From Cyanobacterium aponinum PCC 10605 (GTDB lineage Bacteria; Cyanobacteriota; Cyanobacteriia; Cyanobacteriales; Cyanobacteriaceae), in contig NC_019776.1 in the NCBI RefSeq assembly GCF_000317675.1, positions 2,108,001-2,172,000 of the forward strand: a stretch of 64,000 nt of DNA, in the 5' to 3' direction. How positions within the stretch are numbered: position 1 is the stretch's first letter; each line of letters opens with the position of its first letter. The position numbers and the translations under genes were made by a program. Under the pieces are notes generated by a model that ran no database searches, was not told the DNA's origin, and was given only the letters and a program-made list of their open reading frames with translations. Positions 27,400 through 37,300 of this stretch are shown here, piece by piece.

Positions 27400-29412
27400 A
27401 TGGGAAAAGTAATAGGAATAGATCTAGGAACAACCAATAGTTGCGTTGCTGTCTTAGAAGGGGGAAAACCCCTCGTCATCACTAACCAAGAAGGTTCAAG
27501 AACGACTCCCAGTATTGTCGGTTTTGGCAAGGGTAGTCAGCGCCTAGTTGGTCAATTAGCCAAAAGACAAGCTGTCACTAATGCTGAAAATACTATCTAT
27601 AGTATCAAGCGTTTTATTGGCCGTAGATGGGAAGAGACGGAAGAAGAAAGAAATCGAGTGACTTATAAATGCGTCAAAGGAAAAGATAACACCGTTGACG
27701 TCGATATTCAGGGGAAGCAATATACTCCTCAGGAAATTTCCTCGATGATTTTGCAAAAGCTAAAAACTGATGCAGAAAGCTTTTTGGGAGAAACGGTGAC
27801 TCAGGCGGTGATTACAGTTCCAGCTTATTTTAGTGATGCTCAAAGACAAGCAACTAAAGATGCAGGGGTAATTGCGGGTTTGGAGGTAATGAGAATTATT
27901 AATGAACCCACGGCGGCGGCGTTAGCTTACGGTTTAGATAAACAAGATGAGGATCAACACGTTTTAGTTTTTGACTTAGGCGGGGGAACATTTGATGTTT
28001 CTTTACTACAGTTAGGTAATGGTATCTTTGAGGTTATTTCCACTTCTGGGAATAATCAGCTAGGAGGGGATGATTTTGATGCCATAATTGTTAAATGGTT
28101 GATTGAAAAGTTTAAAGAACAGGAAGGAATTGATTTAAGTACGGATAAAATGGCTCTACAACGTTTGAGAGAAGCCGCCGAAAAAGCAAAAATAGAATTG
28201 TCTAATTTATCGGAAACATCGATCAATTTACCTTTTATCACGGCAGATGATAATGGACCAAAACATTTAGAATTAGAGTTATCTCGTCCCCAATTGGAAG
28301 AATTAATTGCTCCTTTGGTAGAAATGATTATTCCGCCGATGGAACAGGCTTTGAAAGATTCTGAATTGACGAAAGAAGAAGTAAACAGAATTGTATTAGT
28401 TGGTGGTTCAACTCGTATTCCTGCTATTTCCAATAAGATAGAAGAATATTTTGGAAAACAAATTCCCATAGATCGATCCGTTAATCCTGATGAGGCGGTA
28501 GCGTTGGGGGCGGCAGTACAAGGTGGTGTTTTAGGTGGAGAAGTTAGAAATCTTTTATTGTTGGATGTAACCCCTTTATCTTTGGGATTAGAGACATTAG
28601 GAGAGGTATGTACCAAAATCATTGACCGCAATACAACTATTCCCACTAGTCGGACTCAGGTTTTTTCAACAGCCGTGGATGGTCAAACTTCGGTAGAAGT
28701 CCATGTTTTACAGGGCGAGCGCCCTATGGCAAAAGATAATAAAAGTTTAGGAAAATTCCTCTTGACTGGAATTCCACCAGCACCGAGGGGAGTTCCCCAA
28801 ATCGAGGTTTCTTTTGATATTGATGTGGATGGAATTTTAAAGGTTTCGGCAAAAGATAAGGGTACAGGACAAGAAAAAAGTATTCTTATTACAAATACGG
28901 GGGCTTTGAGTTCTTCTGAAATTGAGAGTATGAAAGAAGCCGCTCAGAAATATGCGGCTCAGGATCGTCGTCGCCTAGATTTAGTGGAGTTCAAAAAACA
29001 ATTAGACAGTTTGATGTACAATTACCAGCTCATGGTAGAAAAAACTCCTAATTTAGTGGGGGAAGATTTTAAACAAGAAATACAAACCCTTGAGCGCAGA
29101 GCTACTGAGGCGATGGAGAATACAAATATCTCCGTTTCAGAAGTTGAGCTTATGGTTAATGAATTACGAGATAAAGTAGTTAATATTGGTGCGCAGGCTT
29201 ACAATTCTACAGAAGACGCAACTGTTATGGGGAATGATTCTCCTTCAGCGGAATCGACTGTTTATGAAAGTTTGGAAGATGACGACGACTTTAAGAGTAT
29301 TGAGGACGAAATTTTGAGCGGTTTAAGTCAAATATCTGAGGATGATAGTGATTTAGACTTTGACTATGATAAAGATGAAACTATTACCGGAGATTATGAA
29401 ACTGTAGATTAA
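27400..29412 (+). CDS. dnaK: Molecular chaperone DnaK (DnaK1-like)
   Basis: The 670-residue Hsp70 has [19 protein letters not shown] at the N-terminus, [29 protein letters not shown] and the linker [17 protein letters not shown]. The C-terminus is an acidic tail ([15 protein letters not shown] onward) rather than the EEVD-like end. Linkage to grpE matches the dnaK1 locus of Synechocystis. Cyanobacteria usually have three DnaKs, of which DnaK2 is the essential heat-shock form, so this is probably the accessory DnaK1. Confidence 0.94.
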   Translation: MGKVIGIDLGTTNSCVAVLEGGKPLVITNQEGSRTTPSIVGFGKGSQRLVGQLAKRQAVTNAENTIYSIKRFIGRRWEETEEERNRVTYKCVKGKDNTVDVDIQGKQYTPQEISSMILQKLKTDAESFLGETVTQAVITVPAYFSDAQRQATKDAGVIAGLEVMRIINEPTAAALAYGLDKQDEDQHVLVFDLGGGTFDVSLLQLGNGIFEVISTSGNNQLGGDDFDAIIVKWLIEKFKEQEGIDLSTDKMALQRLREAAEKAKIELSNLSETSINLPFITADDNGPKHLELELSRPQLEELIAPLVEMIIPPMEQALKDSELTKEEVNRIVLVGGSTRIPAISNKIEEYFGKQIPIDRSVNPDEAVALGAAVQGGVLGGEVRNLLLLDVTPLSLGLETLGEVCTKIIDRNTTIPTSRTQVFSTAVDGQTSVEVHVLQGERPMAKDNKSLGKFLLTGIPPAPRGVPQIEVSFDIDVDGILKVSAKDKGTGQEKSILITNTGALSSSEIESMKEAAQKYAAQDRRRLDLVEFKKQLDSLMYNYQLMVEKTPNLVGEDFKQEIQTLERRATEAMENTNISVSEVELMVNELRDKVVNIGAQAYNSTEDATVMGNDSPSAESTVYESLEDDDDFKSIEDEILSGLSQISEDDSDLDFDYDKDETITGDYETVD

Positions 29413-29528
29413 TAAAATAAGTAGGCGGTAAGGTTATTAAATTCAATTCAAAGTAAAGTGCGATCGCACCGAGATAGTTAAAAAATCAAAAAGATGCGAT
29501 CGCTTTTTCGTATATATGGAGTTAATAA

Positions 29529-29957
29529 TTAATAGACGCCAGCGTTATAACGCTCATCACCTTCATTAAAAACACTAGACTGAGGATTAGCAGTGAAATT
29601 ATCTAAATTAGCTTGTAATCTTTCCTTTTGGCTTTCACTTAAGCCGGGGATATTTAAAACATCCTCTACTTGCTCATAGGGAGCATTCTGGATAATAATA
29701 CTAGCTAACTTAGGATAAAAGCCTTTCAACTCACGAAAATCACGAATATCACTGTTATTGATGTCGATTTTTTGACCGAATTCAGTGGTTAACAAATCAT
29801 CTGCCGCATTGCGACGATTTGTTTCCGCCGCTACCATGCGAGGACTAGCCTGTAGTACGGTGTTAAAATCTAAAGCCTGTACAGGTGCATGAAAAACTCC
29901 AGCACAAACAAAAAAAGTAACAGCAATAAAAGTAATAAAGTTACGCCATAATTTCAT
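29529..29957 (-). CDS. psbU: Photosystem II extrinsic protein PsbU (12 kDa)
   Basis: The roughly 142-residue lumenal protein has a signal peptide (to about residue 29, APVQA). The PsbU core follows: LTTEFGQKIDINNSDIRDF, then FYPKLASIIIQNAPYE and the helix-hairpin-helix VLNIPGLSESQKERL. It stabilises the oxygen-evolving complex in cyanobacteria and red algae. The ATG at 29957 is chosen because GGAGG sits 11 bases ahead on the minus strand; an extra TTG lies one codon upstream. Confidence 0.96.
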   Translation of the reverse strand: MKLWRNFITFIAVTFFVCAGVFHAPVQALDFNTVLQASPRMVAAETNRRNAADDLLTTEFGQKIDINNSDIRDFRELKGFYPKLASIIIQNAPYEQVEDVLNIPGLSESQKERLQANLDNFTANPQSSVFNEGDERYNAGVY

Positions 29958-30255
29958 CAAAATTTTACCTCCAAGAATTGAGATTATTTTAATAATTATC
30001 TTATATTTATTGATTTTATTGAACCAGAGAAATTCCCATCTTCAGGGGAAAATACTCCCATATTTACCAAATGGATAGTATTACTAGACTCGGTTGCTAT
30101 AAGATTCTATCAGTGAAATAACCCTTTAACCCAGAAAATAAGTAAAGATTTGTAAAGAATAACAGAAAAAATGATAATTGGTACAATGAATACAGAAAAA
30201 TATGAGACAATTTTAACTAGAAATTTTAGTTGAAATATAAACAAAGATAAAATTT

Positions 30256-30891
30256 ATGACATTACAGTTAGGAGATCAAGTTCCTGATTTTACCCAGGCA
30301 TCTAGCCAAGGAGAAATTTCTTTTTATGATTGGGCTGGAGACAGTTGGGTCGTCTTGTTTTCCCATCCTGCTGACTATACACCAGTTTGCACCACAGAAT
30401 TAGGCACTGTAGCTAGTTTAAAATCTGAATTTGATAAACGCAACGTCAAAATTTTAGCCTTAAGCGTTGATGGTGTTGAATCTCATCAAGGTTGGATTCA
30501 AGATATTAATGAAACTCAAAACACTCAAGTTAACTACCCTATTCTTGCCGATGAAGACCGTAAAGTAGCTGACTTATATGGTATGATTCATCCGAACTCT
30601 CTCAATAATCTTACTGTGAGAAGTGTTTTTATCATCGACCCTAACAAAAAATTACGCTTAACTATTACCTATCCTGCTAGTACGGGGCGTAACTTTGATG
30701 AAATCTTAAGAGTTATTGATTCTTTACAGTTAACTGACAACCATCAAGTTGCAACACCAGCTAACTGGCAAGATGGTGGAGATTGCGTAGTTGTTCCCTC
30801 CATTCCCACTGAAGAAGCGAAACAAAAATTCCCCAAAGGAGTTACAGAAATTAAACCTTATTTGCGCATGACTCCTCAGCCTAACAAATAA
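30256..30891 (+). CDS. 1-Cys peroxiredoxin (Prx6 family)
   Basis: The 211-residue enzyme has the peroxidatic Cys in HPADYTPVCTTELG (about Cys46) and the family block GMIHPNSLNNLTVRSVFIID. Its C-terminal extension holds CVVVPSIPTEEAKQKFP, typical of the Prx6 subfamily. No resolving Cys of the 2-Cys type is seen. It reduces peroxides using an external thiol. A terminator lies 30 bp after the stop. Confidence 0.95.
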   Translation: MTLQLGDQVPDFTQASSQGEISFYDWAGDSWVVLFSHPADYTPVCTTELGTVASLKSEFDKRNVKILALSVDGVESHQGWIQDINETQNTQVNYPILADEDRKVADLYGMIHPNSLNNLTVRSVFIIDPNKKLRLTITYPASTGRNFDEILRVIDSLQLTDNHQVATPANWQDGGDCVVVPSIPTEEAKQKFPKGVTEIKPYLRMTPQPNK

Positions 30892-30921
30892 ATAGTTTAA
30901 TTTTTCTTTGATCTAATTTGA

Positions 30922-30951
30922 GGGTGGGCAATGCCCACCTTTCTCTTTTTT
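30922..30951 (+). terminator. Rho-independent terminator after the peroxiredoxin gene
   Basis: GGTGGGCA (30923-30930) pairs with TGCCCACC (30932-30939) and is followed by a T-rich run (TTTCTCTTTTTT). It lies between the 3' ends of the peroxiredoxin gene and petM, which converge, and could serve both. Confidence 0.75.
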
Positions 30952-30960
30952 ATTACTTTA

Positions 30961-31071
30961 TTACTCGCTTTCACCTGTGAGTTTTAGTAAAAGAAAGCCC
31001 CAAGCTAAACCAATTAAAACAACAACAAAACAAAGAATTGCTCCGTTAAACAACATACTTTCAGCAGTCAT
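30961..31071 (-). CDS. petM: Cytochrome b6f complex subunit VII, PetM
   Basis: This 36-residue gene was found by translating the spacer. The protein opens [12 protein letters not shown] and has a single hydrophobic membrane span (about 11-30) containing [10 protein letters not shown]. The short hydrophilic end is LTGESE, matching the cyanobacterial PetM pattern closely. The ATG at 31071 has AGGAGA upstream on the minus strand. PetM is a one-helix peripheral subunit of the b6f complex in thylakoid membranes. Confidence 0.93.
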   Translation of the reverse strand: MTAESMLFNGAILCFVVVLIGLAWGFLLLKLTGESE

Positions 31072-31411
31072 TGATTATTCTCCTAATAAATTTATTGATA
31101 TATTTTTTGTTGATAGTTTCCTGAAATCAGTTAAAAAACTATTCTAATATAATTCATTAATCCCATGATAAAGGGTTTTGTGATGGATTCCAAGATTTTT
31201 CTAATGGGAAATAAATTTGCAAAAAAAATAAGATGAACCATTGCTCATCTTAAAAACCTATAAAGAATCTTTATCAAATCAAGTTCCGAATAAAGTATCC
31301 ATTAGTACTAGGATATTAGGGGAATATTAGTTGGGGGTTAGGAGTTTTTAATTATTAACTATTCATCATTCACCTTTGCCCCTTGCCCTTTGACGTGAAA
31401 CAGGGATTTAA
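31072..31411. other. Spacer between petM and chlP
   Basis: These 340 bases hold the petM promoter on the left, a minus-strand hairpin (31221-31251) and filler DNA. No gene was seen. Confidence 0.5.
31221..31251 (-). terminator. Possible terminator downstream of chlP
   Basis: AAGATGA (31230-31236) and TCATCTT (31245-31251) form a 7-bp stem with an 8-base loop. On the minus strand it is followed by a run of eight T. It is 160 bp past the chlP stop but is the only strong hairpin before petM. Confidence 0.55.
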
Positions 31412-32635
31412 TTAAGGTGCTAAGGCGTTACCTCTTAAAAGGCTACCAATGGTTTTAGCAGTAATTTTCATTTGTACCAATGGATTACTGGGGACAACGG
31501 TTTTGTAGAGATAGCTATCAAAGGTAATTTTTTGTACATCAATGTCAGCACACATTTCCACAAAAGCCTCACGAGTTGCATCACTACGGTAAAAGACTCT
31601 CTGTAAAATGTCTAATACTAGGTAGGTAGCACCATATTTTTTATCCCAACGTTTGATATAGGTTTTGAGATCGGCTTCAGAAGGCACTTTTTGACCGTTA
31701 TTACTAGCTTCCACAATCATTTCTGCACACATTCTGCCAGATTTAGCGGCGAAGTAAATACCTTCCCCAGAAGATTTGGTAACAGTTCCAGCCGCATCGC
31801 CCACAAGGGCAACTCTACCCACTACACGACGGGGACGAGGATGTTCAGGAATGGGGTGGGCTTCCACTTTGATGATTTCTCCCCCTTCAAGGCGTTTAGC
31901 GGCACGTTTACGAATACCCGCTTGTAAATCCTTGATAATGGCTTTATTAACTTTCATTGTACCCGTACCAACGGCAACGTGGTCATATTTAGGGAATACC
32001 CACGCATAAAAGTCTGGAGAGACATCATTACCAACATACATTTCTGCAAGATCTTCATAGTATGCCATTTTATCTTCAGGCAATCTAATTCTTTCTTGGA
32101 ATGCGATCGCATAGTTGTAATCTCCAGCATCGATGGCTTTTGCAATACGAGAGTTAGCACCATCCGCACCAACGACTAAATCCACTTTTAATGTTTTCAT
32201 TTCCCCTTGGGCCGTACCATTGGAGTGATCTGCATAATGAAGCACATAAGGGTCACGGTCGTTAGAAGGAATATCTAATTGATATACTGTTCCATTAATT
32301 AAATTTGCCCCTAATTTAGCGGCGCGATCGCGCATAAAACCATCTAAAACTTCCCGACGACACATCCCGATATATTCATCATCTTTGAGGGTTTGTCCAA
32401 TATTCACCTCAATATTAGAAGGGGAAATCATCTTCATTTTGCGCACACGGCGATCAATAATTTCGGGGGGTAAATCAAATTCGCTAACCATACAAAGAGG
32501 AATTGCCCCTCCACAAGGTTTAGCGTTGTCTAACTTTCTTTCAAATAGATAAGTTTCAATACCAGCCTTCGCCAACACTTCTGCGGTAGAAGAACCTGCA
32601 GGACCTCCGCCAACTACTGCAACCCTAATTGTCAC
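31412..32635 (-). CDS. chlP: Geranylgeranyl diphosphate/chlorophyll reductase ChlP
   Basis: The 407-residue FAD-dependent reductase has the N-terminal dinucleotide fold VAVVGGGPAGSSTAEVLAKA and the substrate/flavin motif KPCGGAIPLCMV. DLVVGADGANSRIAKAI and the FAD phosphate motif GRVALVGDAAGTVTKSSGEG follow. It reduces the geranylgeranyl chain to phytyl for chlorophyll and tocopherol, supplying the donor used by ChlG (22553). It is transcribed alone. Confidence 0.97.
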   Translation of the reverse strand: MTIRVAVVGGGPAGSSTAEVLAKAGIETYLFERKLDNAKPCGGAIPLCMVSEFDLPPEIIDRRVRKMKMISPSNIEVNIGQTLKDDEYIGMCRREVLDGFMRDRAAKLGANLINGTVYQLDIPSNDRDPYVLHYADHSNGTAQGEMKTLKVDLVVGADGANSRIAKAIDAGDYNYAIAFQERIRLPEDKMAYYEDLAEMYVGNDVSPDFYAWVFPKYDHVAVGTGTMKVNKAIIKDLQAGIRKRAAKRLEGGEIIKVEAHPIPEHPRPRRVVGRVALVGDAAGTVTKSSGEGIYFAAKSGRMCAEMIVEASNNGQKVPSEADLKTYIKRWDKKYGATYLVLDILQRVFYRSDATREAFVEMCADIDVQKITFDSYLYKTVVPSNPLVQMKITAKTIGSLLRGNALAP

Positions 32636-33136
32636 GATTTATCTCCTAAAAATTAATGTTGTTAAAAATATCTTATTTGATTATAAATGGCTTATGTTTA
32701 GGAATTTAAGCTAAAACGGTCACACCGATAAATTTTTCCCTGTTTTTGCAACAGTCTTTAACATTTTTCTTAATATTTCTTAATATTAATTGACAATGTA
32801 TAGGCATATATCCATTGTAGCTATTCTTTTTCATTTATAAAGCGTTGATTAATCACAAAAGAGATTTATCGGTAAAATAGACTTCTTGGAGAAGTGAGGA
32901 AACAGGGAACAATGATAAAGATTGGTTGTAAATTCCACTAATTCTATCTTAAATTCTTATTTTGCAAGAGGTCTAACAACCTCTGTTGGGCATAAAAGTA
33001 TTAGGACAAGAGAAACTGTTAAGTAGTAAGTAGTTTTAATTACTTTGTAATTGCCTTTGCCTCTTTTCCTTTGCCTCTTTCCCACCTAAACTAAAAATCA
33101 TATCTAAAACTCAGAAACGCCAATTTTTGTATTATC
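32636..33136. other. Divergent promoter region chlP/rmlA
   Basis: This roughly 500-bp spacer between divergent genes shows no ORF, riboswitch or repeat of the main families. TTGACA at about 32788 is a possible -35 element for a rightward transcript. Confidence 0.45.
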
Positions 33137-34210
33137 ATGAAAGCATTAATTCTATCTGGTGGAAAAGGGACTCGTTTAAGACCCCTCACTTATACGGGAG
33201 CAAAGCAACTTGTACCGGTGGCAAATAAACCGATTCTTTGGTATGGTATCGAAGCGATTGTGAGAGCGGGAATTACGGATATAGGTATAATTATCAGCCC
33301 TGAAACAGGGGAAGAAATACAGAAAAAAACTGGTGATGGTAGCAGATTTGGAGCAAAAATAACTTATATTCATCAAGATAGCCCTGACGGTTTAGCCCAT
33401 GCAGTAAAAATCGCTCAGCCTTTTTTGACGGATTCCCCTTTTGTTATGTACTTGGGAGACAACTTAATTGCAGAGGATTTAGATTTATATTTACAAGATT
33501 TTAAGGAAAAACAATTAGATGCTTTAATTTTACTTAGAAAAGTATCTAATCCTACGGCTTTTGGAGTAGCAAAAATTAATGAAAAAGGGGAGGTTTTAGA
33601 ATTAATAGAAAAGCCAAAAAATCCTCCCTCTAATTTAGCGTTGGTGGGCATTTATTTTTTCTCTTCTGCAATTCATGAAGTGATTAATCATCTAAAACCT
33701 TCTGCTAGGGGAGAGTTGGAAATAACAGATGCCATTCAATCTTTAATTGAAAATAAAAAACCTGTTTCAGCTCAAGAATTAAAAAATTGGTGGTTAGATA
33801 CGGGAAAAAAAGATGATTTATTAGAGGCTAACCGTATTATTTTGGATACTAATTTAACAGCAGATTATAAATATGAAATTACAGATAATAGTCAAATTAT
33901 TGGCAGAGTTAAAATAGGAAAAAACACAACAATTATTAACTCAACTATTAGGGGTCCTGTGATTATTGGAGATAATTGTCATCTGGAAAACTGTTTTATC
34001 GGTCCTTATTCGAGTATTGCTGACAATGTTCACTTAAGTGAGATTGATCTTGAGCATAGTGTAATTTTAAAATCGGCGGAAGTAAAAGGTATTGAGCAAA
34101 GAATAGTTGATAGTGTGATTGGGCAAAGAGCAAAAATACATTTTGTGCCGAAACGCCCTAAAGCCTTAAGTTTTATGATTGGTGATGACTCACAAATTGA
34201 GTTAACTTAG
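33137..34210 (+). CDS. rmlA: Glucose-1-phosphate thymidylyltransferase, long form
   Basis: The 357-residue nucleotidyltransferase has the signature ALILSGGKGTRLRPLTYTGA and the catalytic/substrate segments YLGDNLIAEDL and LIEKPKNPPSN. The C-terminal extension (about 245-357) has left-handed beta-helix-like hexapeptide repeats (IGDNCHLENCFIGPYSSIAD), the long form that joins the RfbA/RmlA family. It makes dTDP-glucose, the first step to dTDP-rhamnose. rfbC, a later step, lies at 41638. Confidence 0.9.
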   Translation: MKALILSGGKGTRLRPLTYTGAKQLVPVANKPILWYGIEAIVRAGITDIGIIISPETGEEIQKKTGDGSRFGAKITYIHQDSPDGLAHAVKIAQPFLTDSPFVMYLGDNLIAEDLDLYLQDFKEKQLDALILLRKVSNPTAFGVAKINEKGEVLELIEKPKNPPSNLALVGIYFFSSAIHEVINHLKPSARGELEITDAIQSLIENKKPVSAQELKNWWLDTGKKDDLLEANRIILDTNLTADYKYEITDNSQIIGRVKIGKNTTIINSTIRGPVIIGDNCHLENCFIGPYSSIADNVHLSEIDLEHSVILKSAEVKGIEQRIVDSVIGQRAKIHFVPKRPKALSFMIGDDSQIELT

Positions 34211-34550
34211 TCTATAAAAATGAATAATTAACCTCAGTTCGGTTTAAGAATATCTGATAAGGTTAGGTGTCAGGTTGCAGGTGTTAGAGTGATGAGAGGA
34301 TGAGAGAGAGAAGTAGGGGCTTGGGGTTTTGGGGTATAACCTCAGTTCGGGTTAAGACAATTTTATTATTATTTCTAAGAAGAAGCTATAAGGTTTTCTG
34401 ACCACAGGATAATGCTTTCAGCTTATCCAAAACTCAGGTTAATTAATAATTAGGGATTGATGAAAAAGTGGTGTCGCCGAGGATAAGCAATTTCGCATCT
34501 GGAAAGAGGCAACAGTTCAAATTCCTTACTCTCTCACCATAATTATATTT
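34211..34550. other. Spacer filled by a composite miniature element
   Basis: Almost the whole 340 bp is the R1-R2 composite (34230-34441) plus flanking filler including ATTAGGGATTGATGAAAAAG, which also occurs at about 17144-17163. No gene was found. Confidence 0.6.
34230..34441 (+). mobile_element. R1-R2 composite miniature element, TA-flanked
   Basis: TA (34229-34230) precedes ACCTCAGTTCGGTTTAAG (R1) with a short heptamer tail. A second TA then precedes R2 (34339-34439), whose ends ACCTCAGTTCGGGTTAAG and, inverted, ACCTGAGTTTTGGATAAG match at 14 of 18 positions. TA follows at 34440-34441. This is the clearest R2 copy for judging the inverted ends. Confidence 0.7.
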
Positions 34551-35009
34551 TTATGGTGTAACACCATTTGGGCAATTAACGGGCAAATTGCTATTTTCTG
34601 GACGTTGTGTAACGGTTACTAACCAACCATTTTTGTTCCACCATTGACGACGAGGATTAGGCTCTAGCCAAAAGTCCAAACTTTCAGGTTTGCCGTCTTT
34701 AAGAATCAATTGGGGGTATTGGGGATAGTCAGAGTCTTTAGTTTCGTCATAGTTTTTATTAAAGAAATTCATACAGACTTTTAAACCATCCTCAACTGTA
34801 ATCATTTCTTCTTCCGCACCTGTAACTGTTTCATCATCATAGATAATAAAGCCATCGTAAGTATTGTCTTTGAGAGAGCCTTCTGTTACGTTAACAGTGA
34901 AATCATAAATAACAGGTTCTGCACAAACAGAGTTTAGGGGTATTATTGATAGGCTAAGGGTTATAAAAATTTGTTGATAAATATATCTTTTGTTTATTTT
35001 TTGTTTCAT
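34551..35009 (-). CDS. Exported hypothetical protein
   Basis: The 152-residue protein has a signal peptide (to about residue 30, SVCAEP). The mature part starts VIYDFTVNVTEGSLKDNTYD and is rich in acidic and aromatic residues, with a WWNKNGW segment near 124. The start resembles mature parts of cyanobacterial extracellular proteins, but no sorting motif such as PEP-CTERM is present. Function unknown. Confidence 0.7.
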   Translation of the reverse strand: MKQKINKRYIYQQIFITLSLSIIPLNSVCAEPVIYDFTVNVTEGSLKDNTYDGFIIYDDETVTGAEEEMITVEDGLKVCMNFFNKNYDETKDSDYPQYPQLILKDGKPESLDFWLEPNPRRQWWNKNGWLVTVTQRPENSNLPVNCPNGVTP

Positions 35010-35054
35010 CAGACTATTTTTTGAGAGATTTTAGTATTTTTAAGTAATATTGTA

Positions 35055-35246
35055 GGTTCTTCAGAGTGTGGTTATGATAAATTAATAAAAAATAACTTCC
35101 ATAACCTTTATTGAATAGTGTTTATAGTAAAATAAAAATTAAAAGTTTATAAATTATTAATTGTTTAATAATCCCCTATTGCCTATTGCCTCTTGCCTCT
35201 TGCCTACCAAACACTAATAATTTACACGACGAGAAGTGATAGAGCC
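35055..35246 (+). mobile_element. Miniature ISL3-like element, copy A (192 bp)
   Basis: The ends are GGTTCTTCAGAGTGTGG at left and, inverted, GGCTCTATCACTTCTCG at right. A perfect 8-bp target duplication ATATTGTA flanks it (35047-35054 and 35247-35254). The body has no ORF. It includes TTATTGAATAGTGTTTATAG and a tract of 7-bp TTGCCTN units near 35177. Ends beginning GGYTCT and 8-bp duplications are known for the ISL3 family; no transposase is in the window. Confidence 0.88.
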
Positions 35247-35263
35247 ATATTGTATTTTTAAAA

Positions 35264-36349
35264 TTAATTAAAATTCAAATAACCTTCAATTAAAAAATCA
35301 GCATCTATTTGACGAATAGAAGTGTTTTTTAGAGCCAAAGCATTATTCATGTTATCTATTTTCATGTCTCCAATGGGAGAAAAAAGACCCTTTCCACCGA
35401 TAATTTTGGGAGCAATGAAACAGTATATTTTTTGAATATTACCAGATGCGATCGCATCTTTTGCCAAATTTCCGCCACATTCCCATAAAACAGAATTACA
35501 TCCCCTTTTGGCTAAATTTTCCATAACCATAGTCGTGTTAAGATTCGCTATTTCCACAATTTCCACCCCCTGAGACAGTAAACTATCTTTTAAAGAAGAA
35601 TCAGGCTGAGGAGTGGTAAAAACAACAGTTTTAGCCGTATCTTGTTGCCATAATTGAGCAGAAGTAGGTAAATCAAAAGAAGCAGTTATCACCACCCGCA
35701 GAGGATTATGAGACGTTAAACCGTGAGTAGTAAGCAAAGGATTGTCTCGTCGTAAGGTATTACCTCCAATAATTACAGCTGATGATATACTTCTCAACTC
35801 ATGAACAAAATGTCGTGCCGACTTTCCTGTAATCCATTGACTATGCCCCGTATCCGTCGCTATTTTCCCATCTAATGTCATAGCATACTTAAAAACCCCA
35901 AAAGGCAATCCTGTTTTAACACGATGAATAAAAGCCTCATTCAAACGCAAACAAGCATCTTCTGCTACCCCAATTTTTACTTCTATGCCTGATTCGGCTA
36001 ATCGTTTTATTCCCCTGCCAGAAACCCTCTCATCAGGGTCAATCATTCCTACTACAACCCTCTTTACTCCCGCCCCAATTAAAGCCTCAGTGCAAGGGGG
36101 AGTTTTACCATAATGGTTACAAGGTTCTAAATTAACATAAACCGTAGCATTCTTCGCCCTTTCTCCTGCTTGTTTTAGGGCATAAACTTCCGCATGGGGT
36201 AATCCTGCTTGAGGATGATACCCTTCTCCGACAATCTCTCCATTTTTGACAATGACTGCTCCCACTAATGGATTAGGAGATGTTTTTCCCTCTGCTTGTT
36301 TAGCCAGTTGGATACACCGATTCATCATTAAGAGATCTATATCTGTCAT
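35264..36349 (-). CDS. ribD: Bifunctional riboflavin deaminase/reductase RibD
   Basis: The 361-residue enzyme has two domains. The N-terminal deaminase shows zinc motifs HAEVYALKQAG and EPCNHYGKTPPCTEA. The C-terminal reductase starts near residue 148 (GLPFGVFKYAMTLDGKIATD) and includes the NADPH-binding LWECGGNLAKDAI. It catalyses two consecutive steps of riboflavin synthesis. The copy A miniature element ends just 17 bp downstream of its stop. Confidence 0.96.
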   Translation of the reverse strand: MTDIDLLMMNRCIQLAKQAEGKTSPNPLVGAVIVKNGEIVGEGYHPQAGLPHAEVYALKQAGERAKNATVYVNLEPCNHYGKTPPCTEALIGAGVKRVVVGMIDPDERVSGRGIKRLAESGIEVKIGVAEDACLRLNEAFIHRVKTGLPFGVFKYAMTLDGKIATDTGHSQWITGKSARHFVHELRSISSAVIIGGNTLRRDNPLLTTHGLTSHNPLRVVITASFDLPTSAQLWQQDTAKTVVFTTPQPDSSLKDSLLSQGVEIVEIANLNTTMVMENLAKRGCNSVLWECGGNLAKDAIASGNIQKIYCFIAPKIIGGKGLFSPIGDMKIDNMNNALALKNTSIRQIDADFLIEGYLNFN

Positions 36350-36502
36350 TTGAAAAATTATAGTTAAGTTTTATCAAGATACAAATGTACAGTCAATATT
36401 AATCAAAAAATATTAGGAAAATAATAAATAGTCATTAGAGTATTCTAAAAAATCCTTTCCCTTTTACTCCTTGCTTTTTACTTTTTTGTCCGTTGAGCTA
36501 AA

Positions 36503-37153
36503 TTATCTTCTTCTTTCTTGCAATTTTTTGTAAACATCCCGTAAGTTAACCTTATGGTAAGCTAAAGCAACAAGGGTATGATAAAATAGATCAGCAACTT
36601 CAGCGACAATTTCATCGGGGTCATTATCTTTACAAGCCATAACAACCTCGGCACTTTCTTCGCCAATCTTTTTGAGAATTTTGTTATCTCCCCCTTCGTA
36701 CAATTTACAGGTGTAAGAACCTTCAACGGGGTGTTCTTTGCGATCGCATATTATTTTAAACAATTCTGTTAAAGTATCCGCAGATGGGGCAGACTTGGAA
36801 TGATCAATTTGATGAAAACAACTTCTTTCTCCTGTATGACAGGCAACATCACCAACCTGCTCAATGGTAAGTAAAAGGGCATCACTATCACAATCGTAAC
36901 GGATTGTTTTCACTTTTTGAATATGCCCAGAAGTAGCTCCTTTGTGCCATAATTCTTGACGAGAACGACTCCAATACCATGCTTCTCCTGTCTCAAGGGT
37001 TTTACGTAGAGATTCCTTATTCATCCACGCCATCATTAACACTGTACCATCAAGATAATCTTGGGTAATAGCTGGTACTAATCCTTGCTCATTATATTGA
37101 ATTTTATCCACAGGGATTGATTGACTGAGGGGAATTGAAGGATTAATAGACAT
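36503..37153 (-). CDS. hisIE: Bifunctional HisIE (phosphoribosyl-AMP cyclohydrolase / phosphoribosyl-ATP pyrophosphatase)
   Basis: The roughly 216-residue protein fuses HisI (about 1-125, with metal-binding CDSDALLL and [11 protein letters not shown]) and HisE (about 135-216, with [16 protein letters not shown] and LVALAYH). It performs steps two and three of histidine synthesis. The frame is open 22 residues further upstream from a TTG, but the ATG at 37153 (MSINPSIPL) gives a normal length. Confidence 0.95.
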   Translation of the reverse strand: MSINPSIPLSQSIPVDKIQYNEQGLVPAITQDYLDGTVLMMAWMNKESLRKTLETGEAWYWSRSRQELWHKGATSGHIQKVKTIRYDCDSDALLLTIEQVGDVACHTGERSCFHQIDHSKSAPSADTLTELFKIICDRKEHPVEGSYTCKLYEGGDNKILKKIGEESAEVVMACKDNDPDEIVAEVADLFYHTLVALAYHKVNLRDVYKKLQERRR

Positions 37154-37300
37154 TTGAGGATTACTGGTAACTATTAAATATGATTGGGTCTTTATCATCA
37201 TATCAGTATTGGGCAACAAATTTCCCTTTTTTGATTACATTTTCTGTTCGATAAATGAAGTTAATGTTATACTTATACATTGCACCTTTAAGCGTTTGTG

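Noticed and set aside
28056-28646. 196-codon minus-strand frame opposite dnaK
   Set aside because: It is a shadow of the DnaK reading frame; composition is Ser/Thr/Pro-rich with no plausible motif.
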